The position numbers were made by a program, and so were the translations under genes. From Deinococcus sp. AJ005 (GTDB taxonomy: Bacteria; Deinococcota; Deinococci; Deinococcales; Deinococcaceae), in the NCBI RefSeq assembly GCF_009017495.1, contig NZ_CP044990.1:1259001-1323000 (forward strand): a stretch of DNA of 64,000 nt. Direction: 5' to 3'. Below the pieces are notes generated by a model that was given only the letters and a program-made list of their open reading frames with translations, had not been told where the DNA came from and did not search any database. Below are positions 12,059 to 24,959 of this stretch, one piece after another (within the stretch, counting starts at the first letter, position 1; every line of letters begins with the position of its first letter).

Positions 12059-12101
12059 TAGAAAAATATCGCCTGCCGACTAATGCTGAAATGTTTTAGC
12101 C

Positions 12102-13100
12102 TTATTCTTTGGCCGTCTCATACCAGTTTCTGTCCCAGCGGTGGGCGTACAGGCGGGCCACGTCATCGGTGGGCAGGCCCTGGCCATCGGCAATCGCCAC
12201 GTTGCGCTCCACGTTCCGCACACTCCGCATGCCCACGATCACGGTACTGACCGCGCGGTGGCTGAGAACATAACGTAGCGAGGTCTCGGCCAGTTGCGAG
12301 CTGTTGATGCCCAGATCGCTTTCAATGGCCCGCAGACGTGGCTGTAACTCGGCCTTGCGATTGCCGCCGAAGTAATGGTTGCGCCAGTCACCTTCCGGGA
12401 ATTCGGTCCCGGCGGTGATGTTCCCCGTCAGGCTGCCCTCGTCCAGCGCCACGCGCACGATCACGCCCACGCCGTTGGCGAGGCAGGCGTCCAGCAGGCG
12501 GTCCTGTGGCGACTGGTCAAAGACGTTGTAGATCACCTGTACGGTTTCCACCACGCCCGCCTCTACCGCTTTCACGGCGTTGTCCGGCTGATGGTCATTG
12601 ATGCTGACGCCGAAGTGCCCGATCTTGCCGTCTTTTTTGAGTTGAATCACCGCGTCTTGCCAGTCGCCCTGCCCCAGCCATGAATCGTTCCAGACGTGGA
12701 ATTGCTGCACGTCAATTCGGTCCAGCCCCAGCCGTTCCAGACTGGCCTCGGTCATGGCGATGACGTGTTCGGCGGGAAACGCTTCTTCCGCTGGCACGCC
12801 GGGCTGCGCGGGCCACTGCCCATTCTTCGGGCTGATCTTGGTGGCGACGATGGTGCCGGGATAATCACGGGCGGCCTGTCCCACCAGCCGCTCGCTGTGG
12901 CCGTCGCCGTATCCCATGGCCGTATCTATAAAATTTCCATTTAAGGCCAGATAACGGCGCAGCGCCTCCAGACTGTCATTGTCCTGCGCGCCCTTCCACA
13001 TGTCTGCGCCGATGCCCCAGGCCCCATAGCCGATCTCGCTGACGCCCAGGCCGGTGGCCCCCAGATTTCGCATGTGAATGGTGGGTTGTGGTGTAGTCAT
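12102..13100 (-). CDS. Aldo/keto reductase
   Basis: NADPH-dependent oxidoreductase of 332 residues with the AKR barrel. The catalytic set is visible: Asp in [10 protein letters not shown] with the Tyr two residues into GYGDGHSE, Lys in VATKIS and His in QQFHVWND. The start is the ATG at 13098-13100; a -10 TACCCT ends 7 nt upstream, so the mRNA is probably leaderless. Longer in-frame extensions upstream have no support. It is divergent from the MFS gene at 13238, with about 140 bp between them. Substrate unknown. Confidence 0.9.
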   Translation of the reverse strand: MTTPQPTIHMRNLGATGLGVSEIGYGAWGIGADMWKGAQDNDSLEALRRYLALNGNFIDTAMGYGDGHSERLVGQAARDYPGTIVATKISPKNGQWPAQPGVPAEEAFPAEHVIAMTEASLERLGLDRIDVQQFHVWNDSWLGQGDWQDAVIQLKKDGKIGHFGVSINDHQPDNAVKAVEAGVVETVQVIYNVFDQSPQDRLLDACLANGVGVIVRVALDEGSLTGNITAGTEFPEGDWRNHYFGGNRKAELQPRLRAIESDLGINSSQLAETSLRYVLSHRAVSTVIVGMRSVRNVERNVAIADGQGLPTDDVARLYAHRWDRNWYETAKE

Positions 13101-13107
13101 GCGCCCC

Positions 13108-13113
13108 AGGGTA
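13108..13113 (-). promoter_or_regulatory. -10 hexamer of the aldo/keto reductase gene
   Basis: TACCCT on the minus strand, 7 nt before the ATG; leaderless spacing. Confidence 0.4.
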
Positions 13114-13224
13114 GACCCGGAACTGCGGAGATGAGGCTTGCATTGGGCATTTGACAAGACGGAATGCTGGCGGAAGGGGGCTGTCCCGGTGCGCCTCCCC
13201 ACCCTCCATGTGTGCGCGGGGGAG

Positions 13225-13230
13225 TAGCCT
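13225..13230 (+). promoter_or_regulatory. -10 hexamer of the MFS transporter gene
   Basis: TAGCCT, 7 nt before the GTG at 13238; leaderless spacing. This decides in favour of the GTG over upstream in-frame starts. Confidence 0.4.
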
Positions 13231-13237
13231 CCCCAAC

Positions 13238-14650
<1,413 letters not shown>

Positions 14651-14672
14651 GGCTTATGGTTCAGGTTGCCGG

Positions 14673-14713
14673 AGAAAGAAAAACCCCCACCGCCGCGCAT
14701 GGGGGTGGGGGTT
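14673..14713 (-). terminator. Terminator between convergent MFS and protease genes
   Basis: Stem AACCCCCAC/GTGGGGGTT. On the minus strand it is followed by TTTTTCTTTCT, so it terminates the protease transcript; on the plus strand it follows the MFS stop by about 30 bp but has a poor T run. Confidence 0.7.
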
Positions 14714-14729
14714 GCTGGTTCTGTTGCTC

Positions 14730-16025
14730 TCAGAAGGTGTCTTTGAGGAAAGCTGCCAGGTCCAGCCTTTTGCCCAGCATATTCCGGTAGGCACTGAAAT
14801 TCACTCCGTCGATATTCTTACCGTCCGAAGACAGCAGGGTGGTGAGGGGGCCGGTGAGGAAGCCAGTCAGGAAGTTCGTCCCGTTTTCTGCCAGCGCCAG
14901 CGCCAGCGCGCCTGTGGCCATCGGCGCAGCGAAGGAAGTGCCGCTCCAGTACCCCGCGCCGTTATCGGGCATAGCAGTATAGATGCGTTCACCGGGGGCT
15001 GTCAGGTTCAGACTCATGCCGTAAGTAGAGAAGCTGGATTTCACGTCGTTGGCATCCACGCTGCCCACGCTAATCAGGTAACTGTTGGGGATGGGTATAA
15101 ACAACAACTTGCTCTCGTTGCCCGCCGGATAGGTAATCTTCTCGTCGCCGCTGTTGCCGCTAGAGGCCACCACCATGACCTTCCGCGAGGCCGCCAGCCT
15201 CAGCATGTCATTCAGCGCCGGGGAGGGCGTGTCTGAGCCGAGCGACAGGTTGATGACCCGCGCGCCCTTCTTCATGGCCCAGTCCATCGCCTGCACCACG
15301 GTAGACACGTCGCCCGAACCGTCGGGCCTCAGCACCCGGATGGGCAGCAGGATGGCTTTCGGGGCAATCTGCAAAATCACGCCCGCCACGCCAGTGCCGT
15401 GCCCATAAGCCGTCCCCTTGACTTCCTGCGGCGTGCTGTCGCCGTCCACGAAATCCTTCCATTCGGAAGCCGGGGCCAGATTGCCCAGGAACGCTGGGTG
15501 GTTCAGGTCTATGCCGGTGTCGATCACGGCCACCTTGATTCCCTGCCCCAGCTTGGGTGCGTGAGACCACGCGTCTACCAGATTGATCTGCTTCCAACTG
15601 ACCTTGTTCTCAGACGCGGCCTTCAGGTTTCCGGTCAGCTTCTGCCAGCTTGCAGAGCCGTTGCCACCGGACCAGGCCGTGCGCCCGCCTGCCCAGACGC
15701 TGCTGCCCTGCACCTCAGGCGGGGCGAAACGGTTGGCGTTCGCCTCGCCTGAGGTGCCACCCTGGGCGCTCAGACCCGAGGACTGTGACCGGACAACCAG
15801 TGCAAAACCTTCCTCCGGGTGCCAGGCCAGGAGCTGGGTGCCGGGAGTTGCCACCTGATCCGGTGTGGCGTCCGCAGCGAGCGCGATCCGCACAACCTGG
15901 GTGTTTCCAGCGGAAGAGGCAGCAGTTGCGTCGGTGGTAGGCGGTGAGGGCGGGGATGTGGAGCAGCCTGCCAGCAGCAGGGTGAGTGTCGCGAGCGCAG
16001 TCCAGCGAAGGGGGGAACGGGTCAT
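14730..16025 (-). CDS. Subtilisin-like serine protease (S8), lipoprotein
   Basis: A 431-residue secreted protease. The lipobox LLLAGC places the lipidated Cys at residue 21, so it is anchored in a membrane on the outside. After a Ser/Thr/Pro-rich linker and an inhibitor-like region (about 45-80) comes the catalytic domain. Asp169 lies in VAVIDTGID, His209 in YGHGTGVAG, Asn291 in SSGNSG and Ser364 in [10 protein letters not shown]: a complete S8 catalytic set. The ATG is preceded by GGAG at 9 nt. It is a monocistronic unit converging on the MFS gene. Confidence 0.93.
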   Translation of the reverse strand: MTRSPLRWTALATLTLLLAGCSTSPPSPPTTDATAASSAGNTQVVRIALAADATPDQVATPGTQLLAWHPEEGFALVVRSQSSGLSAQGGTSGEANANRFAPPEVQGSSVWAGGRTAWSGGNGSASWQKLTGNLKAASENKVSWKQINLVDAWSHAPKLGQGIKVAVIDTGIDLNHPAFLGNLAPASEWKDFVDGDSTPQEVKGTAYGHGTGVAGVILQIAPKAILLPIRVLRPDGSGDVSTVVQAMDWAMKKGARVINLSLGSDTPSPALNDMLRLAASRKVMVVASSGNSGDEKITYPAGNESKLLFIPIPNSYLISVGSVDANDVKSSFSTYGMSLNLTAPGERIYTAMPDNGAGYWSGTSFAAPMATGALALALAENGTNFLTGFLTGPLTTLLSSDGKNIDGVNFSAYRNMLGKRLDLAAFLKDTF

Positions 16026-16202
16026 GAATGATGTCTCCGGGGAATCGGGGATGGGGGGCCGCCCTTACCACTCAGGAAGGGCATGGGCTTCAGCGGCCAG
16101 TGTGAAATTTGATTCACTGCCCCAGGGTCACATGAATAGCGTCACACAGATCTGACGAATTGGATTTTCAAGATTAACTCTGGGTGTGTGCCGTAGCCTG
16201 TG

Positions 16203-17984
16203 TTATGGCCGGAGGACCACCCGGTTGCGGCCATTGGCCTTGGCTTCATACAGGGCGTGGTCGGCGGCCTGAAGAACGGCGGTCAGGTCCTCGCCGTTGC
16301 GGCTGACTGCCGCCCCCAGGCTGATGGTCACGCGCAGGCCAGGACGAACGGCCCCCCAGTTGTGGCGCTCGGTGGCCAGCCGCAGCCGTTCGCAGATGCG
16401 CTCCGTGGTCACGGCGTCGGTGCCGACCATCAGAATCACGAATTCCTCGCCGCCAAAACGGGCCAGCAGATCGCCCTGCCGCAGGCGCACCCCTGCCCCC
16501 AGCACGCCGGCGATCTGACGCAGCACCTCGTCGCCGATCAGGTGCGAGTACTGATCGTTGACCTGCTTAAAATGATCGATGTCGCCGATCACCACCGTCA
16601 TCTGGACGCCGGGTTGCAGGCGCTCCACGGCGCTGTCGAAGGCCCGCCGATTGGCCAGACCGGTCAGGGCGTCCTGATTGGCCTGCTGCTCGACCTGTTC
16701 CAGCAGCGCCGAGGTCCGGGCATGGGCGACGGTCAGTTCCTGATGTGTGCGTTCCAGTTCGCTGTTCAGTTGCTGAAGTTCGGCGCTCAACTGCTCGGCG
16801 GCGGCGCGTTGCTGCTCGGCGCGTTCCAGTTCAAACTGAATCTGCAAGCTCTGGACCCGCTGATCGGAGGCCGCGTTGAACAGCTCTTCTTTCAGCAGCA
16901 GATGCTGTTCCAGGTGCAGGAATCCCTCGCGGAACTGCCCGGCCTGACGGTAGGCGTCGGCCAGAGCCAGATCGGCGGCGCAGCGTTCGGTCTGTGCCTG
17001 ACTGTGTCCGGCGGTGGCGCGCGCCGCATGAATGGTGTCCAGTGCTTCCTGCGTCTGGCCTAGGAGCAACTGAAGACCACCCAGGTGCCGCATGCTCTCG
17101 GCCTGACCGTGTAGATCGCCGATCTGCTGGCGCATCTGGAGGCCAAGACGGAAAAAGTGTTCAGCCTCCTCAAATCTGCGCTGATGCTGGGAGAGCCGTC
17201 CCAGTTCGTCGTGAACTTCTGCCACAGCCGCCTGATCTTCCAGTTTCTCAAAAATCGCCAGCGCCTGCTGATTCAGATCCAGAGCGCGGTCCAAGTGGTC
17301 AAGTTTGAAGCATGCGCGGGCGGCATTGTGAAGGGCCAGAGCGGATGTATGGGTGATGAAGGATTCTGTATCGGGCGCGACATCTAAACTGGCCTGTGCC
17401 GCTTCCAGTGCATCGTCGTAGCGCGTAAGTTCATAATACTCCACGCTCAGGTTATTAAGAATCTCGCTCTCCACGTCACGCAGTTCATGCTGTTGTGACA
17501 GACGCAATGATCGGAGGTACGATTCCAGCGCCCCCGGATGGTTGCCCATTGAAACGTACACGCTGCCAACATTATTTAACGCCTCGATTTCGCCCTGAAT
17601 CAATCCAAGCGCCACGCTCAATTGCCGCACCTGCAAGAACGTCTGCAAGGCGGCCACCGGCTGGCCCAGCTCGCACTGCACCATGCCCAGAGTGTTGGAG
17701 GTCGTGCGCTTCTGGAGCAGGTCGCCCGCATCGGTGAACGTATCGAGGGCCTGGGTCAGTTCGGTCTGGGCGGCGGCAAATTCGCCCAGACGCAAGAGTC
17801 CGTAACCCAGACACAGCCGTGCCCTGGATTCCTCTGGGGTGGGCAGGTCAAGGGTCAGTGCCAGTCGCGCGAGCCGCACAGTTTCACGCGGCTCGCTGCG
17901 GCGGATTTCCCATGCCTGATTCAGCATCTGTATCATGGACACAGAAACTGCTTCGGAGACGGGATCGGCGGTAAGGTCAGTCAT
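16203..17984 (-). CDS. TPR-repeat diguanylate cyclase
   Basis: A 593-residue cytoplasmic signalling protein. The N-terminal 350 residues form tetratricopeptide repeats (for example LNNVGSVYVSMGNHPGALES and EVHDELGRLSQHQRRFEEAE), followed by a coiled coil (about 370-425) and a C-terminal GGDEF domain. The active-site loop is GGEEF at 511-515, an active variant, and DALTGLANRRAFD precedes it. It should make cyclic di-GMP under control of protein partners bound by the TPRs. No transmembrane segment or receiver domain is seen. The start ATG has TACTCC 7 nt upstream, close to the leaderless pattern; a second in-frame ATG lies 16 codons in. Confidence 0.9.
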   Translation of the reverse strand: MTDLTADPVSEAVSVSMIQMLNQAWEIRRSEPRETVRLARLALTLDLPTPEESRARLCLGYGLLRLGEFAAAQTELTQALDTFTDAGDLLQKRTTSNTLGMVQCELGQPVAALQTFLQVRQLSVALGLIQGEIEALNNVGSVYVSMGNHPGALESYLRSLRLSQQHELRDVESEILNNLSVEYYELTRYDDALEAAQASLDVAPDTESFITHTSALALHNAARACFKLDHLDRALDLNQQALAIFEKLEDQAAVAEVHDELGRLSQHQRRFEEAEHFFRLGLQMRQQIGDLHGQAESMRHLGGLQLLLGQTQEALDTIHAARATAGHSQAQTERCAADLALADAYRQAGQFREGFLHLEQHLLLKEELFNAASDQRVQSLQIQFELERAEQQRAAAEQLSAELQQLNSELERTHQELTVAHARTSALLEQVEQQANQDALTGLANRRAFDSAVERLQPGVQMTVVIGDIDHFKQVNDQYSHLIGDEVLRQIAGVLGAGVRLRQGDLLARFGGEEFVILMVGTDAVTTERICERLRLATERHNWGAVRPGLRVTISLGAAVSRNGEDLTAVLQAADHALYEAKANGRNRVVLRP

Positions 17985-18589
17985 GGGTGTAGGAGTAAGA
18001 CGGATAACTTGTGGCTCAATTCCGGTACAGGGGAATCAGTCCGTCCTCAGGCTAGGGGCGAGAGGCTTACCCCGCGCTTACATACAGTCACTTATAGGCC
18101 TGTTCCTTTATAGCAGTCGTCGGCTCCTCCCGAACGAGACCGGACACCGGGCGCGTCGCCACAAGCGAGATTGGCGGCGAGACCAGACGGCGGTGCCACG
18201 TCACTCATCCGGGTTTCTGTTCTGGGATCGCAAAACCAGATTTCACGTTTCCGTAACGCCTGTTGCCGGAAAGTGGAGTCAAGCATTATTCCTGGGTCGT
18301 GGGCGCACCTGCATAGTGGTGAAATAAACACAATGCAGAAGGGACCGTACCGAACGGACGAGTCTGTTCCGAAGCGCGGTCTGGCGTACCTCTTGATATA
18401 ATGTGGCTTCTGTTGCCCTCTGTTTAGGTCATGTCGGGGGGAGTGGAGTCTCTGTGCAGAACGGATTGCAGTAGATTCAGACGAAGTAAATTGCAATCTA
18501 TATGCGGCAAAAAAGTGCATGCTACGATACTGAACGCAATCCCTGACCCCTCGCCCTCTCAATACTCCTCTTTAAAGGTAAGGTACTTC
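17985..18589. other. 605-bp intergenic region without a supported gene
   Basis: Open frames here have poor codon bias and no ribosome-binding sites. The right part is AT-rich. A TATAAT at 18397-18402 is a possible -10 on the plus strand about 190 bp before the Ig-like lipoprotein gene, but no good -35 is present. Nothing else is recognised. Confidence 0.5.
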
Positions 18590-19774
18590 ATGTCAACATT
18601 TTCCATGTTCCGCCGTCCCGCAACCATTGCACTGTCGCTCACCGCTTCTATTGCTATCGTCGCCTGTAACCCCACCCCCGCGCCCACCGCCACTGTCACT
18701 AATGTGGCTGTGAGTGCCTCCCCAAGTACCATCGCCATCAACGCAACCACGACAGCCAAGGCCGTGGTGACCGGCACCAATAGCCCGGCCCAGACGGTGA
18801 CCTGGACCAGCAGCGTGCCGACAGTGGCCTCAGTCAGCGGTGCGGGTCTGGTCACTGGTCTCAAGGAAGGTACGACGGTCATCACGGCCAAGTCCACCGT
18901 GGACACTAGTAAGTCTGGCTCGGTGACCATCACTGTTAAGGCACCCGCCAGCACCACCCCCGTCGTGACTGGCGTAGTGCTGACCCTGACCCCTGCAACT
19001 GCCCCTGTGGGCGGCACTGCCACGGCCAAAGGCGTTGTGTCTGGTACGAATCAGAGCCAGAACGTGACGTTCAGCAGTAGCAATGAGGCCATCGCCATGG
19101 TTGATGACAACGGCAAGATCACGGCCAAGGCTGTCGGGACCGCCACCATCAAGGTTACGTCTGTCGATGACACTTCCAAGTTCGATGCCGATACGTTCAC
19201 CGTGACGCCTGCAACCACTCTGACCACCGCCAAGATCAACTTTCAGACCGCCACCGCCGCGACGCCTGCGGGTTACACCCCTAATACGGGAGCGGCCTAC
19301 GTTGCTACGTCGGGTATCGGTTGGGTCACTGAGGCTACTGCTGGAACCGCAACACCCACGCCTCTGAACCTGACCAACAATGCCCGTAACCGCGTGCCGG
19401 ATGGCACTAATGTTATCGCAGGCCAGGATGCCCGCCTCTACACCCAGATTCAGATGCAGTGCGGAACGCCTACCACGGGCGCCCCCTGCACTGATCCTGC
19501 CGTGCTTACCTCTGGCGCTTTCGAGTACCGCGTGGTGAACGGCAAGTACAACGTCACGGTGAGCGTGGGCGACGCCGATAAGCGCAACCTCAACAGTCTG
19601 CACAGCATTAACGTTGAGGGTGCTGTCGCCATCGCCCCCTTCACTCCTACGCTTACCAGCCAGTTCAAGTCGAACACGGTGGCCGTGACCGTCACAGACG
19701 GCAGCCTGACCATTGACGCCAAGAATGGCAAGAACACCAAGCTCAACTACGTTGACATCGTCCCAGCCCCTTGA
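18590..19774 (+). CDS. Lipoprotein with two Ig-like (BIG2) domains and a malectin-like C-terminal domain
   Basis: A 394-residue surface protein starting at ATG 18590 after AAGGTAAGG. The hydrophobic signal ends in a lipobox-like IAIVAC, with the Cys near residue 27. Two bacterial Ig-like group 2 repeats follow (about 38-118 and 122-206), each ending in a segment such as GLVTGLKEGTTVITAKST or GKITAKAVGTATIKVTSV. The C-terminal part (about 213-394: AKINFQTA, NGKYNVTVSVGDAD and NTKLNYVDIVPAP) resembles malectin-like carbohydrate-binding beta-sandwiches. No enzyme motif. Probably binds envelope or extracellular polysaccharide; that role is inference. Confidence 0.75.
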   Translation: MSTFSMFRRPATIALSLTASIAIVACNPTPAPTATVTNVAVSASPSTIAINATTTAKAVVTGTNSPAQTVTWTSSVPTVASVSGAGLVTGLKEGTTVITAKSTVDTSKSGSVTITVKAPASTTPVVTGVVLTLTPATAPVGGTATAKGVVSGTNQSQNVTFSSSNEAIAMVDDNGKITAKAVGTATIKVTSVDDTSKFDADTFTVTPATTLTTAKINFQTATAATPAGYTPNTGAAYVATSGIGWVTEATAGTATPTPLNLTNNARNRVPDGTNVIAGQDARLYTQIQMQCGTPTTGAPCTDPAVLTSGAFEYRVVNGKYNVTVSVGDADKRNLNSLHSINVEGAVAIAPFTPTLTSQFKSNTVAVTVTDGSLTIDAKNGKNTKLNYVDIVPAP

Positions 19775-19800
19775 TCGCAAGTTTTGTAAAGGTTTAAAAC

Positions 19801-19827
19801 AAACGCCCCCCATTACGGGGGGCGTTT
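19801..19827. terminator. Bidirectional terminator
   Basis: Perfect 11-bp stem AAACGCCCCCC/GGGGGGCGTTT with a 5-nt loop, 26 bp after the Ig-like lipoprotein stop and 21 bp beyond the end of the convergent ABC-F gene. T-rich on the minus side (GTTTGTTTT). Confidence 0.8.
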
Positions 19828-19848
19828 CCTATTGCCTGCTCCAGAAAT

Positions 19849-21765
<1,917 letters not shown>

Positions 21766-21772
21766 GCCCTTA

Positions 21773-21800
21773 AGTATACCTTGGGTCGCCCAAATGTCAG
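21773..21800 (-). promoter_or_regulatory. Promoter of the ABC-F gene
   Basis: Minus strand -35 CTGACA (21795-21800), 16-bp spacer, -10 TATACT (21773-21778), then 7 nt to the GTG start; both hexamers are 5/6 matches. Confidence 0.7.
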
Positions 21801-21826
21801 GTTTTTCTCGTAAACTGGTGGCTAAG

Positions 21827-23482
21827 ATGCCCAAGGCCCTCCACTCTCCCTCTCCTGCCCGTGAGCTTTTGCTGCGGTCAATGGCGCTGTATAGCTGTCT
21901 GGGAGCGGGTGGACAGGTCGTGGCGCAGACCTCACCCCTGTCTCCGGCGTCTGCCCAGGCTGCCCCCAGCCAGGCCGACTCTGTCCCGCCGCCCACTTTG
22001 CAAGCCGCGCAGGGGCGCGTGGAGATTCAGGGACCGGACGGCACCTGGCGTGCCCAGACCGCGCCCACCGAGATCACCACCCGCCTGCGCGTCGGGACGG
22101 GCCGGGCCGTGGTGCAGGAAGGGCGGCTGGGTCAGGTGGTCGTCGGCAGCGCTGCTGAATTACGGCGCTATCTGGGCGAGGCCGATCTGCTGTCCGGGCG
22201 GTTTTTCCTGCGGGGACCGGTGGCCGTACATGTCGCGGGCAACCATGTGGTGATGGACGGTGCCGGGGAAATGCGTGTCGATCTGAGCGCCAATGAAAAG
22301 CGGGTGGCCGTGATCGCCGGGCGGCTGCGGATCGCGCTGAAGGGACGCGGGATAGAGGTGGGCGCGGGCCAGCAGATCGCGCTGGACAGCGGCAGGGTCA
22401 GCGCCTTCCGTGAGGCCGATCCGTGGTACGCCGCGCAGTTCACCGGGCTGGGCGCGGCCAGCGTGGAGGCGACGCGCGGCCCGGTCAGCCTGATTCAGCG
22501 GGGGGCGACGCGGGTGGCAGTCATCGGCGACGATCTGCAACCTGGCGCGGCGCTGAACACCGGGGCCGCCGCCTGGGCCGAGATCGGCTTCACGGGCGGC
22601 GGCTACCTGCGTCTGAACGAGGAGAGCGCGCTGAGCGTGGTCAGCATTGAGCGCACGTCGGCGGGGCGCGAAGTGTTGCTGAAACTGGAGAAGGGCACCG
22701 CCTGGAACGTGGTGGAAAAAGGTCAGGGTGGCTACCGCATCGATACCCCGGTGGTCAGCACGGCGGTGCGCGGGACCGTTTTTCGGGTGGATGCCAACGG
22801 ACTGGTCAAGGTCTTCGACGGTCAGGTGGCGCTGCCGGGCCAGACCGCTGGAGGACAGGTGGCTGGAGATCAGGCCGTTTCACAGGGCCAGCAGCTCAGT
22901 CCCGGTGGCCCGCTCGTTCCGCTGCAACTCGACGCCGTGGACCGCTTCAACATCGCGCAGGACGCGGTGCGGGCGCAGGCGCTGACGCTTAGCCTGGACC
23001 TGCCGGGCCGCAGCTTGCAGGAACTGGCCCTCTCGGCCCGCAGCCTGCCCGACGCGCGGGTCACGCTGACGGTGGCCGGGCAGACCGTTCCTCTGGGCGG
23101 CGAGAACGGAGTGTTCCGGCTGGAGCGCCTCACAGACTCGCTGCCGGAAGGCCAGTACACCGTGACCGTCCGTGCCCAGCGCTACGGCCAGACGCTGACG
23201 CGCACGAAGCCCATTACTGTGGACCGGACGCCGCCGCGCCTGAGTGGGCTGGTGGTCAAGCGCGTGGGCCGCATCCTGACCCTGAGTGGCGTGGTCACGG
23301 ATGCTGGAGACTCCCGCATTGGCCTGGGTGTCACGGTGGGCGGCCAGACCTACACCCGCACGGTGGAGACCCAGAGCAGTGGGTCTTTCGTGTGGTCTTT
23401 ACCACTGCCCTCGCCCGCCGCCCCTGCCTCGCTGACCCTGCGGGACGGGGCCGATAACCAGAGTCATGCTCGGCTTCCCTGA
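21827..23482 (+). CDS. Exported FecR-domain protein
   Basis: A 551-residue protein. I choose the ATG at 21827; an in-frame extension to 21737 would overlap the ABC-F promoter. A signal-like hydrophobic stretch lies near residues 14-34. Two FecR-type beta domains follow (TRLRVGTGRAVVQEG near 70-85, and later LRLNEESALSVV then TPVVSTAVRGTVFRVDANG), which are typical of FecR regions that sense or bind at the envelope. The C-terminal third has Ig-like or bacterial repeat features (ITVDRTPPRLSGLVVK). It overlaps the next gene, a CHASE2-GGDEF protein, by 17 bp, so the two probably form a periplasmic ligand protein and membrane sensor pair. Confidence 0.82.
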   Translation: MPKALHSPSPARELLLRSMALYSCLGAGGQVVAQTSPLSPASAQAAPSQADSVPPPTLQAAQGRVEIQGPDGTWRAQTAPTEITTRLRVGTGRAVVQEGRLGQVVVGSAAELRRYLGEADLLSGRFFLRGPVAVHVAGNHVVMDGAGEMRVDLSANEKRVAVIAGRLRIALKGRGIEVGAGQQIALDSGRVSAFREADPWYAAQFTGLGAASVEATRGPVSLIQRGATRVAVIGDDLQPGAALNTGAAAWAEIGFTGGGYLRLNEESALSVVSIERTSAGREVLLKLEKGTAWNVVEKGQGGYRIDTPVVSTAVRGTVFRVDANGLVKVFDGQVALPGQTAGGQVAGDQAVSQGQQLSPGGPLVPLQLDAVDRFNIAQDAVRAQALTLSLDLPGRSLQELALSARSLPDARVTLTVAGQTVPLGGENGVFRLERLTDSLPEGQYTVTVRAQRYGQTLTRTKPITVDRTPPRLSGLVVKRVGRILTLSGVVTDAGDSRIGLGVTVGGQTYTRTVETQSSGSFVWSLPLPSPAAPASLTLRDGADNQSHARLP

Positions 23483-24959
23483 TTCCCTGGCCTTACGGCC
23501 CGGCCCGGCACGTCCGGTCCGGCGGCTGACCTTACCGCTGGCCGCACTGCTGGCGGCGGCGCTGGCCTGGGCGGTGCCCGAGAACGGCCTGCTGTGGGAC
23601 GCCCTGAACCGCGCCCTGCCCAGTCCTCCTGATGGGCGCGTGCTGGTGGTGGGTATCGACGACGCCACGCTGCGGGATTACGGACGCATCGGAAGCTGGC
23701 CGCGCGAACTGTACGCCCAGGCCCTGAACACGCTGGATCAGGCGGGAGTCGCGGCCATCGGCGTGGACGTGCTGCTGGCCGATCCGGCGCGCAACGACGC
23801 CGCCCTGGCCGCTGTGTTTAGCCGTCCCAACGTAGTGCTGGCCACTGCCCCCGGCGAACCCACCGCACTGCGCCCCGACTGGCGCTCGCCCACCGGCATC
23901 AGCGCCCTGAACCTGAGTGAGGACGGCATCGTGCGCTCCTTTCAGGCGGCCTATCCGGATGCTGCTTCAGCACTGGCCCCCAGCTTTGCGCGCCAACTGG
24001 CGGTGGCGGCGGGACGCACCGTGCCGCTGGACGAACAGCCACGAATCCTGCGCTACAGCGCCCCTGATCCCCAGCGCCTGCCTGTGATTCCCTTCCGTGA
24101 CGTGGTGAACGGTTCCATTCGTTACGGCGACTTTCAGAACCGGGTGGTGCTGGTGGGTCTGACCGCCAGTGGCGTGGGTGGCCCGGCAGTACGGGACGTG
24201 AGCGGTCAGGTCGTTGCCGGTGTGGAGTTGCAGGCGCGGGCGGTTTCCAGCCTGCTCAGCGCGCCGTTTGCCTCTCTGCCGCTGTGGACGGTCATGCTGG
24301 CCGGTGTGCTGGCCGCCATTGCCGCCGTGCTGGCGGGTGGAGTGTGGGGCTTTGCCATCGCTCTGCTGGCGCTGGCACTGGCCGTGCCGTACTGGTTGCT
24401 CAATTCGCTGCTGCCGGGGGTCACGCTGTCGCTGTGTGCGGTGCTGGGCACCGGACTGGTCATGCTGGAACGCTGGTGGATTCTGCGACGTTCTGGCGTG
24501 CGCGATCCCCTGACTGGCTTCGGCAACCGCCTGGCCTTTACCCGCGCCGTGGAGAGCCGCTGGCAGGGCCGCCAGAGCCGCCCGCTGGGACTGCTGCTGG
24601 TGGACCTCAGCGGCTTTCGCAAAGTCAATTCGGTGTACGGGTACGCCGCCGGGGATGAGCTGCTGCGCGAGCTGGCGGGCCGCATCATGCAGCACAAGCG
24701 CCGGGGCGACCTGATCTTCCGCTGGGGTCCCGACGAGTTCGCCGTGCTGCTGGACAACACCGCCTCTGCCGAACTGGCCGATCTGACCCGCCGCGTGCAA
24801 CTCTCGCTGGACAATGTGTCTTACCGTGACCTGTCGCTTCAGGCCAGCGTTGGCGGCGCCAGCACTGGCCCGGACATCAACACCCCCGGCGATCTGATCG
24901 AGGCCGCCAGCCGCAGCCGCTACCGCATCAAGTACCAGCGCCAGCAGTGGCGGGTCTAG
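23466..24959 (+). CDS. CHASE2-GGDEF membrane sensor with altered GPDEF motif
   Basis: A 497-residue membrane protein. An N-terminal hydrophobic segment (about 21-37) precedes a CHASE2 extracellular domain (about 45-265, with VLVVGIDDATLRDYGRIGSWPR and FQNRVVLVGLTA). Three membrane segments follow (about 275-335), then a GGDEF domain starting RDPLTGFGNRLAFTRA. The signature loop reads GPDEF at 421-425 instead of GGDEF. The Pro in the second position may weaken or abolish cyclic di-GMP synthesis, though the Asp-Glu-Phe and metal-site Asp (LVDLSGF) remain. It overlaps the FecR gene by 17 bp. Confidence 0.88.
   Translation: MLGFPDSLALRPGPARPVRRLTLPLAALLAAALAWAVPENGLLWDALNRALPSPPDGRVLVVGIDDATLRDYGRIGSWPRELYAQALNTLDQAGVAAIGVDVLLADPARNDAALAAVFSRPNVVLATAPGEPTALRPDWRSPTGISALNLSEDGIVRSFQAAYPDAASALAPSFARQLAVAAGRTVPLDEQPRILRYSAPDPQRLPVIPFRDVVNGSIRYGDFQNRVVLVGLTASGVGGPAVRDVSGQVVAGVELQARAVSSLLSAPFASLPLWTVMLAGVLAAIAAVLAGGVWGFAIALLALALAVPYWLLNSLLPGVTLSLCAVLGTGLVMLERWWILRRSGVRDPLTGFGNRLAFTRAVESRWQGRQSRPLGLLLVDLSGFRKVNSVYGYAAGDELLRELAGRIMQHKRRGDLIFRWGPDEFAVLLDNTASAELADLTRRVQLSLDNVSYRDLSLQASVGGASTGPDINTPGDLIEAASRSRYRIKYQRQQWRV

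Larger units (their letters stand above)
10980..12083 (+). pseudogene. Small zinc-ribbon gene interrupted by an IS near its 3' end
   Basis: The ATG at 10980 follows TTGAGGTGCAA. The frame reads MRYCPRDGGNGVIYKN onward, with Cys pairs in a CPRDG motif and an ICDECDCAWLSGE motif, a zinc-ribbon-like layout. At 11187 it enters an IS. Removing the IS and one copy of the TA duplication restores an open frame that ends EALRKISPAD and a TAA at 12081-12083, giving 76 residues. Codon use (ATA, TTT, GAT) and low GC differ sharply from the neighbours, so the gene was probably acquired by transfer. Similar small zinc-ribbon proteins occur as immunity or orphan proteins elsewhere; no function can be assigned. 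With the IS in place the C-terminal seven residues are replaced by IS-encoded sequence. Confidence 0.75.

Noticed and set aside
18092..18562. Minus-strand open frame of 156 codons in the 18-kb gap
   Set aside because: Codon bias is poor, composition is odd, and no start signal or family is visible.
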